The notes: generated by a model not told the origin, from the sequence alone. A stretch of DNA of 64,000 nucleotides from Pardosa pseudoannulata (GCA_032207245.1 CM063508.1:120191499-120255498), one strand, 5' to 3'; shown: positions 1 to 12,133, counted from the first letter of the stretch. Translations and numbers: made by a program.

Positions 1-109
1 ATTACTCTATGATTTAAATAATATTTTGTTCTAACTTTGCCACTTATTAAAATAACTGGCAACAATAAGTCTGAGGTCATTTCTGCTTGTTTATTTTGAC
101 TTCTGAATT

Positions 110-204
110 ATGGCTCGATATTTAGGTTTAGATAAATTTGCTAGGGTTTTTCACATTATCAAGCAAAATGGAGGAATAATTAGATCCGTCATGAAGATAT
201 ACAG
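110..204 (+). CDS. NDUFA12: NDUFA12 exon 1
   Basis: Encodes MARYLGLDKFARVF and the rest of the basic N-terminal segment, ending IYR across the splice. The donor is ACAG|gtaatt and phase 2 is left open. The ATG follows the sequence gaatt; no competing upstream start is visible in the 109 bases available. Confidence 0.85.
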
Positions 205-3200
205 GTAATTTAGTTTCATTCAGATGAAATGTTATAGTTATTAAATTTATTAAGTTAAGTATTTTGTATTGCTCATTTCTCTGAATATTGACTCATATAC
301 TTTAGAATTTAATTTCATTGTGATAATTAAATTTCGTTCTAAAAAAAGGATCTAATGTAAACATAGGATTTCTGTTGAAATTTGGGGGATTATTTACTTC
401 AATTTAATTTGTTTTGAAGAATGAAGACCTTAAGTTTACATGAATTGCTGATACACCTTAACTATCTTTATAGGACTGATGAACTCAAGGCTGGAACTTT
501 AGTAGGAATCGATAAATTTGGAAACAAGTATTATGAGAATAAAATGCACTTTTATGGTGAGTTTAACTTTTTCACATCTACTTGTTTATGTATTGGATTC
601 TTTTCTGTTACTTAGCTGTCTAGTTGAAATATTTAATTACCCTGTTCTAAAGTATAAGTAACATTCTGAGTTGAGATGAAGGAGTGATAAACAGCTTTAT
701 GGCTATTAAACTCCATTAAATTGAATACTTTATACAATTGCATACCAAAATTATGTAATTAATACTTTTACTAAAGTCTTATATATAAAGAAATAAGTTG
801 CATTTTGTAAACCAGTGGTTTTCGACTTATGCCTGTAAACTATTTTTTATAGTAAACATTTGGCCACGAACATCCAAGTAAAATAATTTTACCTAACTGC
901 ATAGTTTAACCCTTTAAAGGGCGCTAATATAAATTTCTTAGGATTTAATGAAATTGGTTTATAAATGTTATCTATGAATCTTATTAATTGTAAAATACAG
1001 GAAAAAATGCTCATTCTTTGGGAGGAACAAATGTTAAAGGGCTGGTTTATATGCAAAACCAACCTTTTGTACTGTGTGAAAATAATACTTCCTTTTACAT
1101 TTTTATTAAGGTTGCAAGAATAATGAATAATTATCATTAAAAGGGTATAATAAAAAATAGCTAAACAATTTTTAAGTTTTATTTGGATAAATATAGGTAT
1201 TTGGGGTCACAAGGAAGGTAAATCGAATTTCTATATTTTCTGGGTAAAGCAAGTTTAAACATGCATATTTCAAATGAAAAAATGAATTAAGTTTAGTGCT
1301 TATATCTGCTATAAGTTTGAAATGTTATAGACATAGAAAACTTAAAAAAATCATTTATATGTCTTTAAAAGAGTAAAAAAAAAACTTTTAACATGTGGTT
1401 TCACTGCAAAACCACCGTTTGTTAATGGGTTAAAAACTACTTGGCTTGACTGAACATGTGGGTGCCTCCTGCCAAATAGGTGATAGAGTGCCAGGTATGG
1501 CAACCGGTACTATTTACTCTTCTCTTTGCTGTGTTACTTTTTAATTTTTGTTAATTCGAGAGCAGGCTCTCTTTATGCAGCCGTTTAATAACATATGAAA
1601 TGAGCCTAATTCTAATTAGGTTATAAAACTGTGAAATTAAATTCATTGGTAGAATGGTCAGCAGTGATTTTATTGAAAATTTAAACTGGTAAAACTCGTA
1701 TTCTATCATTTCCGTTAGGCTATTGTTTCTTGCTGGTTTACGGTACCATTCTGCAATAGTTCATTATGTCTGATTATTTTTAAGATTTGGATGGATTAAT
1801 TATATATAAAACTGAATTACTACTTTGTAATGGGTTTTTCCGGTTTGTTAAGTGTGTACTTGTAATTTTTTTTAAAGTGCTTTCTTAGGTTTCATAACTC
1901 GAAATTTCCGTCTAAGCCATTGAAGTCTAAAACTATAATAATATATTAATTGTACCTACATTTCCAGGGGGAGTGTCAATGATTGATAAAATTTAAATAC
2001 TGTAAATTTTAAATTTAAAATTGTAGAAAGCACTTATTTCATATACTTAATTATTTATCTGAGTTTATTTTATGTATTGAGTAATTTATTTATTTGGAAA
2101 TTAAAATTATAATTTTATAACGATGAAAATGTATGTATTTTTTAAAATTTTTAATTTAAAGTGATATTTTATGTTTTTTCTATAAACCTCTCTTGCATGA
2201 ATCGGATGGTTTGGTGTTTTATTTTTTGTGACCAGGAGTAAAAATCAGTATTGTTTTCTATAGCTAACATGTTTTAGTTTATTTTGCTTATTGATACAAT
2301 ACAGATTATGAAATTGAAAGTAAAGTTAATATATTCATTGTTACAACATTCACGTGGGGTCGAGGTTGGGGGAGGGGCTTGGGTAAAAAAATGTTCAATA
2401 CTATAAAGCTAAATTATAATACTGTAAGTTCCAAATCTTTAAATGTAAAAAGTACAAATCTTTTAATGTTCTTTAAAAATTTGCACTATATATGAGATAG
2501 TTTGTTATTATTTATTTATTATTGATTTTATATCATATGAAATGAAATTTTTAATTGTTTTGTTTCTGAAAATCAGGAATTGTTTTACGAATATATATAT
2601 ATATATATATATATATAAAGAAAAAGATATTTTAATGTTTCAAAATTAACTTCCTTAAATACATTAAATATTCACAAACAATATAAGAATAAACAAGTAT
2701 AACTTAACTCTTAATTTCCCCCTATTGTTGTCATTAATTGCACTATTATTATATTTTTCATTTTCCATAGCTTATATAAGTATAGCTACTTTATTTCCGT
2801 CGAAATTCTGCTCCCGGTCATAACATAGCCTTCGGGCTACTTCACGCAAAATGGTTGGTGCAGTTGGCACCATTGAAAAATCTCCAAAAATAGGAAGAGG
2901 CACCCAGTTCTTCAGTAGTACTGTGTTACGTACATATCACATTTTTTCTTAAGCAAAGAGAGCCGAACGCTGGCCGATTGGTTATCGTGCTGGTCGTCGG
3001 TACTGGAGTTCGTGGGTTCGAATCCCACCGTGGCATGGATGTTTGTAGCCGTTCGGAATTGGCTTTAATCTGTAGGTCCCGGTCTCATTAGCCCTCATGT
3101 GCAAAATAGTACACTGTAGCACTCCAAACCAAACCTAAGCAAAGAGGCCAAACAATGGCCGAATGGTTAGGGTGCTGCCCTTCGGAACTGGAGTTCGTGG

Positions 3201-6200
3201 GTTCAAATACCACTATGGTATGGATGTTCGTAGCCGTTCGGAATCGGCTTTAAGCAGTAGGTCCCAGTCTTATTAGCCCTCGTGTTGCAAAAAGTAGACC
3301 GTAGCGCTCCAAACCCAACCCTAAGCAAAGAGAGTGATGTAACAATTGCTAAGTTAAATAAAAAATATTTTGCAGAAGCATAAAGTTTAAAAATTTTTAA
3401 AGGTGAAATTTCAAATTCAGAGCAAAACATAAACACAGACATGCCAACCACTCTGGATTCTCTGGAGAAATGAGAGAATATGGTAACTCTGGAAACTCCT
3501 CAAATTGCTCCAGAAAATAACAAAAATTTTAAACAACTTAAAGAATCCAATTCAGTAATGAAATAGAAAAGTCTTTCAAAAGATAATGCTGAATGCATTA
3601 CTCTTTCCACACAGTAATGCTGCATTTAAAAGAGTTTTTAGTATAGTATGGAAAAAGCAAATTGGATTTTTGTCAAATATGACTAGATTAACTCTAGTAT
3701 TCCTGATGATTGGAAAATGTAAATATTTTAATCAATATTGGTCAATGTGCTACAAGAAGAACTTTTCTGAAAAAAAAGTTGTTAAATCTTGAATAGCTAC
3801 TTATATATTATTAAATGCATAAATGTTAATTTACCCTTTATTATTTATTATTGTGCGTTTAATTTAATTTAGAAACCAATAACATACCTAATCATGTTTA
3901 ATTTGTTTGGAGGTTAATTTGATTTGTTTATATGTAAATAAAATACACATGTACTTTATAGCAGGGTTGGCATGATTTAAATCAGTTGATTTAAAAAAAA
4001 TCATTGATTTAAATTAGTTGATTTTTTTTAAAAATCATTGATTTAAATCATTTTTTTTTTCACTTCTTTTAAAACCTATATTCCAAAGACAGAAATGGGA
4101 ATCAGCCGGCACAGTAATACCAATAAGTAAATAAATGTAAATAGATAGCATGTGCTTTCCAAGAATTTAGAGGTTATTATCAGAAAGTATGTAGTAGGGT
4201 TAGTGCAATGATTGATTATGACTGGTGGAATTCATTTTGTGTAATGGGCAGGGTTGGCAAAAACCTGGGTTTTTGAGGTTTTTGGGCTTTTTTTGGGTTT
4301 TATCAGGGCTTTTACTATACTTTAATGGGTTTTAGATGCTATTTTGGGGGTTTGAAAACTATTCAGGTTTTTTGTTATGTAAGAGGACAGGATACATAAT
4401 ATATTATGTGATTAAAATAAATTTAAAATGTTAATCACTTTTTTAAATTAAAATTTTTTTAAAAATTTTAAATTAAAATTTTTTAATTTTAAAAATCAAT
4501 TTTAAATTATGCAGAAGAAATTTTTGTCTAAATTAAAGGAAATTTTGAGATCTTAAAATAAATTTTTTTCATATTATAAAATTTTTCTAACATCAAAAAA
4601 CTAGTTTTGAATGGCGATTATTTTATACTAAAACTTGGCTTTGAAATAGTTGCATTTGAAGTTTTTTCTTTTCAATAAAATGTATTAAATTATTGCTCTA
4701 AATTTATTAGCAGTATTGTGTTATTAAAGCATTCAGAATATGTTTTTTTTAGTTAATTTGTAAGTTATATAGGATAAGTAGCAAAATTAATTATATATAT
4801 TAGTCCCATGTTTATTTATTTGCAGTTGTTATACATACTTTTTTTTGCTATTTTTCTTGTCCATTTTTCAATTAATTTTATCACATGTAATACTTCAATA
4901 TTCTTATTTTTTTTCATCTTAAATTCTTATTAACTCTGTTTAGCTTAGATTTTATTGTATTTGTTATACAGATAACTATTTTTCCCTGAAAAGTTTTTAA
5001 ATTTTTGTTTTTTCTAACAGTTTAGACCCCCTCAAATTAAAAAAAAATTCCAGGATCATTGTCAAAGAGGAAATATGCAATATATATTATAGATTTAATT
5101 CAATATATTTATTATTAGTTAAATATGTGGAATTTTAAATAAAGATTTTGAGAACCCAATTTTGAAAAAACTCGTTTGGGTTTTTTTGAAAAAACCCACC
5201 CAGATTTTTTCGGGTTGGGCAAATGAAGCCAACCCTGGTAATGGGAGGTAAAGAGAGTATTACAAAACTTGAAATCCAGTTTGCCTACCAAATAACAACA
5301 GCCGTGGCTTCATCTGCGGGAATGGAAAGACAGTTTTCTTCTTTTGGTATTGTTCATTTTAGCTTTAATAACCAATTAAAAGTGGATAAATCATCAAAGC
5401 TAGTGTTTTTATTTAAACAGTTAATTTGGTGCTTAAAAAATATTGAAATAATTGTGATTTGTTTTTTTTTTTAAATAAATAGTTTGCAGTAAAAGAATAT
5501 TTAATTTGTTTTTTAAATTTACATCTTATTTAGTTTGCACTATCCAATTACAAAATAATGGAATGTATTTAGATTAAAATGTATATATTTAATTTTAGGT
5601 AATCAGTGTGTAGAATATACTAGATAGATAAGATGTTACTTCTTATAATAAACTATTCTATGTATATTGCAAAAAACATAAAAACAAAACTTAAATTTAG
5701 TATTCAGAAAAAAATCAAAGAAATTCAATTTAAATAAAACTATCTGATTTAAATAAAATAAATCTGATTTTTATATTTAAAAAAAAAAATCATGATATTT
5801 TTTCAAACTCTGCTTTGTGGGTAACATGGTACAAAGCAGAATGTGTCAAAATGTGCGACGCATGTCGCAGAACATTTACAGTTTGTGACATACATGTAAC
5901 TGAAAAATATAATCTACACTTTTTTTTTAACTTACAGAAAGGAGGAATGAATTGCGGCAAAGGTGAGATTCGAGAGGGAATGCAATGTTTATTGAAATCA
6001 AATCTTTATTAGCGCAAGCTATAAATGCATTAAAAACTGAAAACCTATGTTTATTAGTTTCTTAATAGACGTTTTATCAGTTCCCATACCAAAAACCATT
6101 TTCGAATTAGGGGAATCAGCAAAAGATAAAAACAGATAGGTATAAATGGGCCTTTTTGAAATTGGTATAATATTAATGATGGTGATGAAATCAATGTCGG

Positions 6201-9200
6201 AACAACTGATAAAAGAATGTTTATATTTTGCACCACCAAGACACAGATAAGTCCTAAATGTATGAGTATTTAAATTTTCCCTTTCTTTTAATGTTTGTGT
6301 CAAAATGGCTATTCCCATTTCATCATTGTGGTGATGTTTCTAAAATATTTCAAATCCTTAGTAATTAACAAGACTGTAAACCCTATGTCAATGACATAGG
6401 ATTGACAGTCTCCAAGGTTACTCCGAGAGTCTTAGATTTACTCCAGTTTTAATAAAAATATTTTCGTAAATTCATTGTTTTTTAACATTGTTTTATGAAA
6501 TATTTTGACTCTTTATTGTTTAAGATAAAAATATATTTGTATACTTTTTTTACTTGTATATGTGTACTACAATGGCAGTAATATTATGAAAAAGTAGAGG
6601 CTGATATAATAAACTTATTTGCGGTAGAATATTTTTGATTATCTGGAAGCTTGTTGTAGTACATTGAAAAGCATTCTGCTGTAGGGGTAGCATGTTGAAT
6701 TTTAAATCCACACTGTTGCTCCTGACAGAGGTGCCTGAATGTTGGCATGTAACATTCAGGAACATCCATGAGCACTTATTTTCAACTGGTTTCTTTCTTT
6801 CTATTTGTTCTTTCCTTTTTTTTTTTTAAATGTGTTTGATGAGTCACATGATCTACATTCTACCAAATAAGAAGATGTAAGGGCAATCAGTAGCTTCTAT
6901 ACAGTGACACATATTGCAGGATTTATAATTTTTATCTGTTTTTGTAACTAGAATTTATAATACCCTTGTTTGAACATTGGTTTCAGTTGTGACTAAGTTA
7001 TTGCTACATTAGTGTGGATTTTTGAATTGTCAAGTCTATTTACAAAAGGTTCCAAAGCCCAGTTAAGGATAAACAAGTAAAGAATGCCTGTAAGAGCCAT
7101 TAACTACTGATGGTACTTTTGACCTCAAAGTAATATGATAGTAATATGTTGATTAAATTTAATGATTTTCCTGGGATGTTTGTGTTCTTTTTTACAGATT
7201 TTTCTTAATTTAATAATGCCTTTGCTCTATGAATTAAATTTCAAATCATGGTATAAGTTTTTCAGTTCATCTAAAATATTTGAGTAAACTAATGTTTAAA
7301 ATCCCAGTTACCCTCATAGACAAATGACTAATTATCTCTTATAAAAGTACAAACTATACCTTTTTCAATTCTTTGTATATTTTGACATTTTAAATTAACC
7401 TTATATTGTCTTTAAATTATAATATCCCATTGTACTGTTTTTAAGTTTTCTATACACTTATACAGTTACAGAGATGAACTAATTTGATTTTGAAGGGCTG
7501 TCCTGTGTCTGTTTGGAATACATATTTGAGTCTGCTTACATGCAATAAAAATTTTTGGTCAGTTTTTCTACACAAATAAGAAGTTTTATTATGAGGAATG
7601 ATCTAATCTCATATTATTCATTATCCTTATAAAGGTATAGGACTTTCTGGTATCCAAAATTAATGTTAAACACATTTTTTGCAATAAATAGAAGTATCTA
7701 CTACTGTTGTTTTAGAAAATGATATATAGGGTAATTTAAGAAACAATTTCAATTTATACTTCTGTCTGTTTTAATAATAAAAATAACTTTATATATACAT
7801 AAAAAGCAAGTGAAGTTTGAAGTGGAAGTTTTCTGAAACTACCAAATATGTGTGTAGAAATCCTTTATATAAATCCACACAGATTAGAGTTTGAAAAAAA
7901 TTTAGCTTTATCTCTATGCAGATGATACTGCCATCCTTGCCTGATATAAACAAACACAAAGTACCTTCTTTACTATTCAGAATTATCTTAAAATGAATAA
8001 ACATTGGCTCATCAAGGTAAATCCAGCTAAATGTGCTCCCTTGTTTTTCACTCAAAATGTTTCTAATTTTGTTGATCATAGTAAATTTAAGTTTTATGAT
8101 GAAGATATTCCTTGGAAGAATTCATATAAATACGTAGGTGTTACCCTTGATTCCAAATTAAATTAGAGACTTCATATTAAGAACATTGTTCGAAAAAAAT
8201 GAAGGCTGCAATTGCAACCCTAAAACCTTATCTCAATTATTGAAGCTGCCTGCATACTTAAACAAAGTTATTGTTATACAAAAGTTACATCAGACCCATT
8301 ATGATCTATGGTTGTCATATCTGGGAACTGCCTCTCTTAAACTTCTTAAGAGTCTTCAAGTTGTACAAAATTCTGCACTCAAAACTTGGATTCCTGCTCC
8401 TTGGTACATTTGAAATATGTGATTCATAATGATCTCTGAGTAGGGCCTGAATATTAAACATCTTGCCTTACATTGTCACCATAACATTGAATTTATTCAG
8501 AATCCTGTACTTCCTGCTGTCTCTAGTTTAGCTAAAATACCTTGAGCATTGCTGTATAGGCCTGGTATATCTTTGCCTCCCTCAAATAGGAGAGTTGAGT
8601 GAAGTACTTCATTCCAGGACTTGCTTAAATTTTTCCCTTTCTTTTTTTGGCACTGTAAATTTTATTGTATCTTTCTTAGTTTTAATTTTCTGTTTGCTTT
8701 CAATTTTTTCGGTTTCACATCATTCTGCTAATTTGCTCTTACAATTATTTTGTCATTATTGTATTGTCCTTCTTCTGTCTTTAGAAAAAATCAAATAAAA
8801 AATTTGAAAATTTTATGATATATAATAAAAATATCTCTTTGTTAGTTTTGTCATTTTTACTAATTGTTTGTTTACATACCAAGTTCTCGTTATTGCACCA
8901 TGTTTATTTTTTATTTTTAATTATTTTTAATTTTGCTTTTTGCATATTCTTTGAACTCCATGTAGCTCTTGTTTTTGTTATGCAAGCTTGAATTCTATAT
9001 TGCCCATAGTCAAGGTTCCAGTCTAATTAACTTTTCTAATTAGATAACACGTTGGTTACTCATAATTTTTTATGAGAACAAATTCACCTCCTTGCTTCAT
9101 GTGAATATTCAACAGACTTAACCTCACTCACACATATTTTTGAATTATTTTAGACATTTATTTTACACTCTACATATACTATGAAAATTTTAAAGTTGTA

Positions 9201-12079
9201 TTTAGTTCATACTAAAAAGAATTATATATTTTATTTTATAGGTAGAAATAGATGGGTTGATTATACAGAAGCAGTAAATTTAGATTATGATGGAAGTCAA
9301 GTGCCCCCTGAGTGGTAAGTATATTATTAAAATATTCTTTTCCCCAGCAGTTAAACCTTTAATAATATTGAAGGAGCTTTTATGATATCAATACATATAG
9401 AGCAAAATATTAAGCCATGTCTGGTTCTACATTAACTTTCAACCATTAAAAATCACCATTTTATTATTTGGATATCACCAGCATTCATATTAAAGTCATT
9501 GTCCAGAAATTGCAGTTGAAATAGATAAAACTCCATATTCTTTTGTGGTATAAATCAGTCATCAAAATATCAGTAAGCCTACTGTAATGGTTAAGAAAAA
9601 TGTAAAATAATAATTATTATTTTATGTAATAACATGCATATTATAATTTAAATATATGTCTCTAAACCATAATTTTGAACTTGGCTGTAATAAAGGTGAC
9701 TTTTGCTTGAACATAATATTTTAAATTTTAGAGAAAATCTGTATTGGAAGACTCATGATTTAGATATTATCATTCCTTTGCTTTAGAATGATTGTGTATT
9801 TTATTTTGCTTTTAATTAAATTCTGAAAGCATGCTGTGTTATAAGTTGCCACACAATGATCTAACAGGAAGAATGCTGCCTTTTAGACCTTCAGTTTATA
9901 GGTTCAAGTCCTGCTGCTGGTCCAAACCATTTGGAGGCAGCTTAAAGCAGTAGGACACCTTATTTTAATTCATTCTTTTGTAAAAACAATAAAACTCTGT
10001 AGCATTCCAAACTATGCTATAGTTGATTTATGTTTAGAATATTATGAAAGAAAAGTTTGCATTTCTCTTTGTCTCTAAGAGTGATTAATTTAATCAGTCT
10101 TATAATTTTAATTTTTTAAATATTCCTTTGATTCATGGATGAAATAAAAATTTATATATAATTTGTAGTATGATATATAAAATTTACATACTATTTATAG
10201 ATATTTTTTTCTAGTGTAAATGTACTATATAAATTATAAAATTTTGGATTAGTAGTAGGAAATTACTATTTTCTGTTTGCTTGATTTTATCATAATCACT
10301 TAAACATATAATTTTCAAAACATATTTTTATATTTTAAAATATTAAATTATTCACTGTTATTTCATGGGTTAGATTAAATTACATAATGTTTAAAAAATA
10401 ATGCTAAGGTACAGTAGCTCAGTCAGCAATCTCATAACAAGAAAATGAAATCTAAACTCAAGCCAGCTAAATATTTGCTGTGTTTGTTAATGATGGCTGG
10501 GGCACATAAAATAGGTTTGTGGTTGCATTTCTCTTAAAGTTCCTAAATGATACCTCTGCAGGTGGCAGCCCAAGCCTGGGCTCTTCTGCTTGGTCCCTGC
10601 TTTTAAATTATGAGAAGTGACTTGAGCAATGTTGTTATTTCATCCTAGAGATGGGAATTTCAAATTGAAAGGCACATCCCTTTGCATTAATTCCAGTAGC
10701 TTCTGGCTTATGTGTTTGGCTTGTCCAAATGATATGAACTGCAGTTACAAAATAATACTAAACATATTTTCAATATATCCTGTGTATGTAAGGCAGAATT
10801 ATGTAAATTGCACCTCTTGAGAATGTCAGAATTTCATTTATGACTATTATTCAGAAGAGTGCCATTTCAAAATTTATAGACACCAATATTTTATTCACCT
10901 AAATATTCCCCAAATACTTTAATAATTATTTGGCAGTTTTATTGTTGATTTAATTTTCTATTTTTTGTAAGATACTGACGTTATGATCCAGTTTTTAATA
11001 TTAAATGTAATACAGTACTTCCCATCTACTACCACTGGCTGTAAATTTTGTAAAGCTTAGTTGCTTTCCTGGGTCTTCAAAACCTATGTTTCACCATGCT
11101 GAATCTTTACAGTATAGAAAATTGAAAAGTTTAAAATATAAGCTTTAATGTAAGCTAAGAATAAAATTAAATATTTTATCATTAATGCTACAGTTTTCCT
11201 TACGATTTTATGAAATTACTTCTTATATTCAATTAATTTGCAATTTTTATATAGGAATGCATGTAACATTTTGCTGCATCATAATTAAAAAATGTACTTA
11301 AATATTTATTTCTTGTATCATGCATAACATTATAGTATATAGTATTAATGGGGAAAATAAAACCTGTTTCTTGTGTGGCCTTCATAAAAGCTAGTTCTAT
11401 TATCAATATTTAATTATACAGATTACAATAATTTAAAAATGAATAGGATTTTAATGCTATGCTAGTTTTTCAAAACTTAATATGTTTCTATTGTATTTCT
11501 TTAAAATGAAATATTTATTTAGAAATACTTTTGCTTTATTAATTTTACTTGAAGTGCAATTAAATTTATAGTTGTTTATTAAGAATAATTAAAGGTTAAT
11601 GTTATAAGTTATTACCTTAAGCAAATACAAAAACGTAACTTTTTATGTTAAATAATAAATAAATGACCTAATGTTTTTGTATTTGTATATATTGTAATAA
11701 ATTGATAAAAACTTAAATATAATTTCACAAAAGTCCCATTTATAAGTATATTAAATTATGTGACATTGTTTATTATGGCCTCTAATAGTAAATAGGTTCT
11801 CCACTTTTGGTATTAGGATAATTCTTACCTTTTGTATAATCAAAGAAAAAAAAATTAGTATTATTATTCATGTATGCTGTATAAAATGTTTTTAATACAT
11901 TCATGTATTGTAGGCATCGCTGGCTACACTACATGACTGATGATCCACCTACAGTAAAAAAACCTGTCGATTACAAATGGATAATGGAGCATACTCCTAA
12001 CATGTCTGGTACTAATAAGGCCTATACACCATATTCTACTACACCACCAAAAATTCAAGCTTGGGTTCCTCCAAAGTAA
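110..12079 (+). CDS. NDUFA12: NDUFA12, complex I accessory subunit (4-exon gene)
   Basis: Join 110-204, 474-556, 9242-9314, 11914-12079: 417 nt, 138 residues plus stop. All introns are GT-AG and the phases fit. The product is the NDUFA12 (B17.2) accessory subunit of mitochondrial NADH:ubiquinone oxidoreductase, in the matrix arm on the inner membrane; it supports assembly and stability rather than catalysis. Family landmarks are TLVGIDKFGNKYYE at about residues 40-53, VPPEWHRWLHYMTDDPPT at 80-97 and the C-terminal YTPYSTTPPKIQAWVPPK at 121-138. Length is close to the human protein (about 145). The start at 110 is the first in-frame ATG of exon 1; the N-terminus is variable in this family, so it is less certain. 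The promoter lies mostly left of the window. Intron 2 is 8.7 kb and full of repeats. No internal stop or missing block is seen. Confidence 0.94.
474..556 (+). CDS. NDUFA12: NDUFA12 exon 2
   Basis: The acceptor is ctttatag|GACTGA and the donor is TTTATG|gtgagt. It encodes TDELKAGTLVGIDKFGNKYY, the most conserved N-terminal block of the family. An ATG at 421 opens the same frame, but it lies in intron 1 and reads through the acceptor, so it is not the start. Confidence 0.93.
910..1429. mobile_element. piggyBac-type MITE, copy 1
   Basis: 520 bp flanked by TTAA at 906-909 and 1430-1433, the target of piggyBac elements. It starts CCCTTTAAAGG and ends GTTAATGGG. It aligns over its whole length with the reverse complement of 61859-62382, which defines both ends. 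No transposase is encoded; it lies in NDUFA12 intron 2. Confidence 0.8.
1434..2950. other. NDUFA12 intron 2, AT-rich segment
   Basis: No gene or classified repeat recognised apart from the AT microsatellite at 2590-2617. A slightly richer patch at 2800-2890 (near attctgctcccggtcat) has no identifiable origin. Confidence 0.4.
2590..2617. repeat. (AT)n microsatellite
   Basis: Fourteen or so uninterrupted AT dinucleotides in NDUFA12 intron 2. Confidence 0.9.
2961..3136 (+). repeat. tRNA-derived SINE, family A, copy 1
   Basis: tRNA-like head with an A-box region (GGCCGATTGGTTATCGTGC) and a perfect B box (GGTTCGAATCCC), followed by the body motif GTAGCCGTTCGGAATTGGCT and the tail CACTCCAAACCAAAC. 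At least seven relatives occur in the window. It is transcribed by Pol III if active. Confidence 0.88.
3147..3322 (+). repeat. tRNA-derived SINE, family A, copy 2
   Basis: Same architecture as copy 1 and directly downstream in the same orientation; the B box is changed to GGTTCAAATACC. AAGCAAAGAG brackets both copies (2951-2960, 3137-3146, 3323-3332), exactly 186 bases apart each time. Confidence 0.88.
3436..3900 (+). mobile_element. hAT relic with C-terminal transposase fragment (family N, copy 1)
   Basis: Starts CAGACATGCCAAC and encodes, from about 3586, LLFPHSNAAFKRVFSIVW, which resembles the hAT dimerisation motif (LPHSNA-VER-FS). It aligns with the minus strand of 24545-25051. The right terminus is not found, so the copy is truncated. 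Confidence 0.65.
3962..5812 (+). mobile_element. hAT element relic (outer), interrupted by another hAT
   Basis: The left end CAGGGTTGGCATGATTT is followed by repeated TGATTTAAA subterminal motifs; the right end carries similar motifs inverted and closes in CTCTG. The flanking octamers ctttatag and ctttgtgg match at 6 of 8 bases, a worn target duplication. After the inner insertion (5246-5450) it encodes TTAVASSAGMERQFSSFGIV and KLVFLFKQL, the C-terminal hAT dimerisation region. The coding part is interrupted and non-functional. Confidence 0.72.
4249..5237. mobile_element. Nested hAT-type nonautonomous element
   Basis: 989 bp bounded by CAGGGTTGGC and its inverse GCCAACCCTG. The perfect 8-bp target duplication gtaatggg is at 4241-4248 and 5238-5245. 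The subterminal regions are rich in GGGTTTTT and its complement. No transposase is seen inside. It splits the coding remnant of the outer hAT. Confidence 0.88.
5821..7884. other. NDUFA12 intron 2, unclassified stretch
   Basis: No gene recognised. Short open frames exist on both strands (for example 6019-6318 minus, 99 codons) but match nothing I know and have no splice or start support. A 9-bp inverted repeat, CCTATGTCA/TGACATAGG, lies at about 6382-6400. Confidence 0.35.
7885..8815 (+). mobile_element. Jockey-type LINE 3' fragment (reverse transcriptase remnant)
   Basis: A degenerate reading frame carries the reverse transcriptase catalytic motif LYADDTAIL near 7910-7935, then KVNPAKC, SYKYVGVTLDSKLN (about 8125-8165), RPIMIYGCHIWG (about 8290-8325) and LLKSLQVVQNSALK (about 8340-8385), all in the order seen in Jockey/CR1-clade elements. 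Stops and frame changes are present. The 5' part is missing, as usual for dead-on-arrival LINE copies, and the 3' end runs into an A-rich tail near 8800. Confidence 0.82.
8816..9241. other. End of NDUFA12 intron 2
   Basis: AT-rich sequence with no recognised feature before the exon 3 acceptor. Confidence 0.4.
9242..9314 (+). CDS. NDUFA12: NDUFA12 exon 3
   Basis: The acceptor is tttatag|GTAGAA and the donor is GAGTG|gtaagt. It encodes RNRWVDYTEAVNLDYDGSQV followed by PPE and the split Trp codon. Family members have the equivalent R/W-V-x-Y-T motif here. Confidence 0.93.
9855..10014 (+). repeat. tRNA-derived SINE, family A, diverged copy
   Basis: Worn B box (GGTTCAAGTCC), then TTAAAGCAGTAGGACACC and the tail GTAGCATTCCAAACTATG, matching the body and tail of the copies at 2961 and 3147. 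In NDUFA12 intron 3. Confidence 0.7.
10405..10628 (+). repeat. tRNA-derived SINE, family B, copy 1
   Basis: Head AGTAGCTCAGTCAGCAATCTC, body AATAGGTTTGTGGTTGCA, TGATACCTCTGCAGGTGGCA and CCCTGCTTTTAAATTATGAG. The same order recurs at 23187 and 62935 (plus) and at 59268 and 61030 (minus). Confidence 0.78.
10629..11913. other. Rest of NDUFA12 intron 3
   Basis: AT-rich, no recognised gene or repeat. Confidence 0.4.
11914..12079 (+). CDS. NDUFA12: NDUFA12 exon 4 (terminal)
   Basis: The acceptor is gtattgtag|GCATCG. It encodes WHRWLHYMTDDPPT and the C-terminal PYSTT...WVPPK end, and stops at TAA 12077-12079. Confidence 0.94.
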
Positions 12080-12133
12080 ATTTCTTTCTGTGTAGAAATG
12101 TTATCCAATTTGTTTAAACAAAATTTCTTAGGT

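Noticed and set aside
421..615. 64-codon open frame starting at ATG 421
   Set aside because: Only 474-556 of it is coding (NDUFA12 exon 2); the rest is intron read-through on both sides.
2800..2890. Exon-like GC-richer patch
   Set aside because: No open frame or homology; NDUFA12 is complete without it.
3034..3200. Possible functional tRNA genes at the B-box-containing heads
   Set aside because: The heads are followed by SINE body and tail, and the cloverleaf arms do not close as in a true tRNA.
6019..6318. 99-codon minus-strand frame in NDUFA12 intron 2
   Set aside because: No family recognised, no splice-site or start-context support, and a second frame overlaps it.
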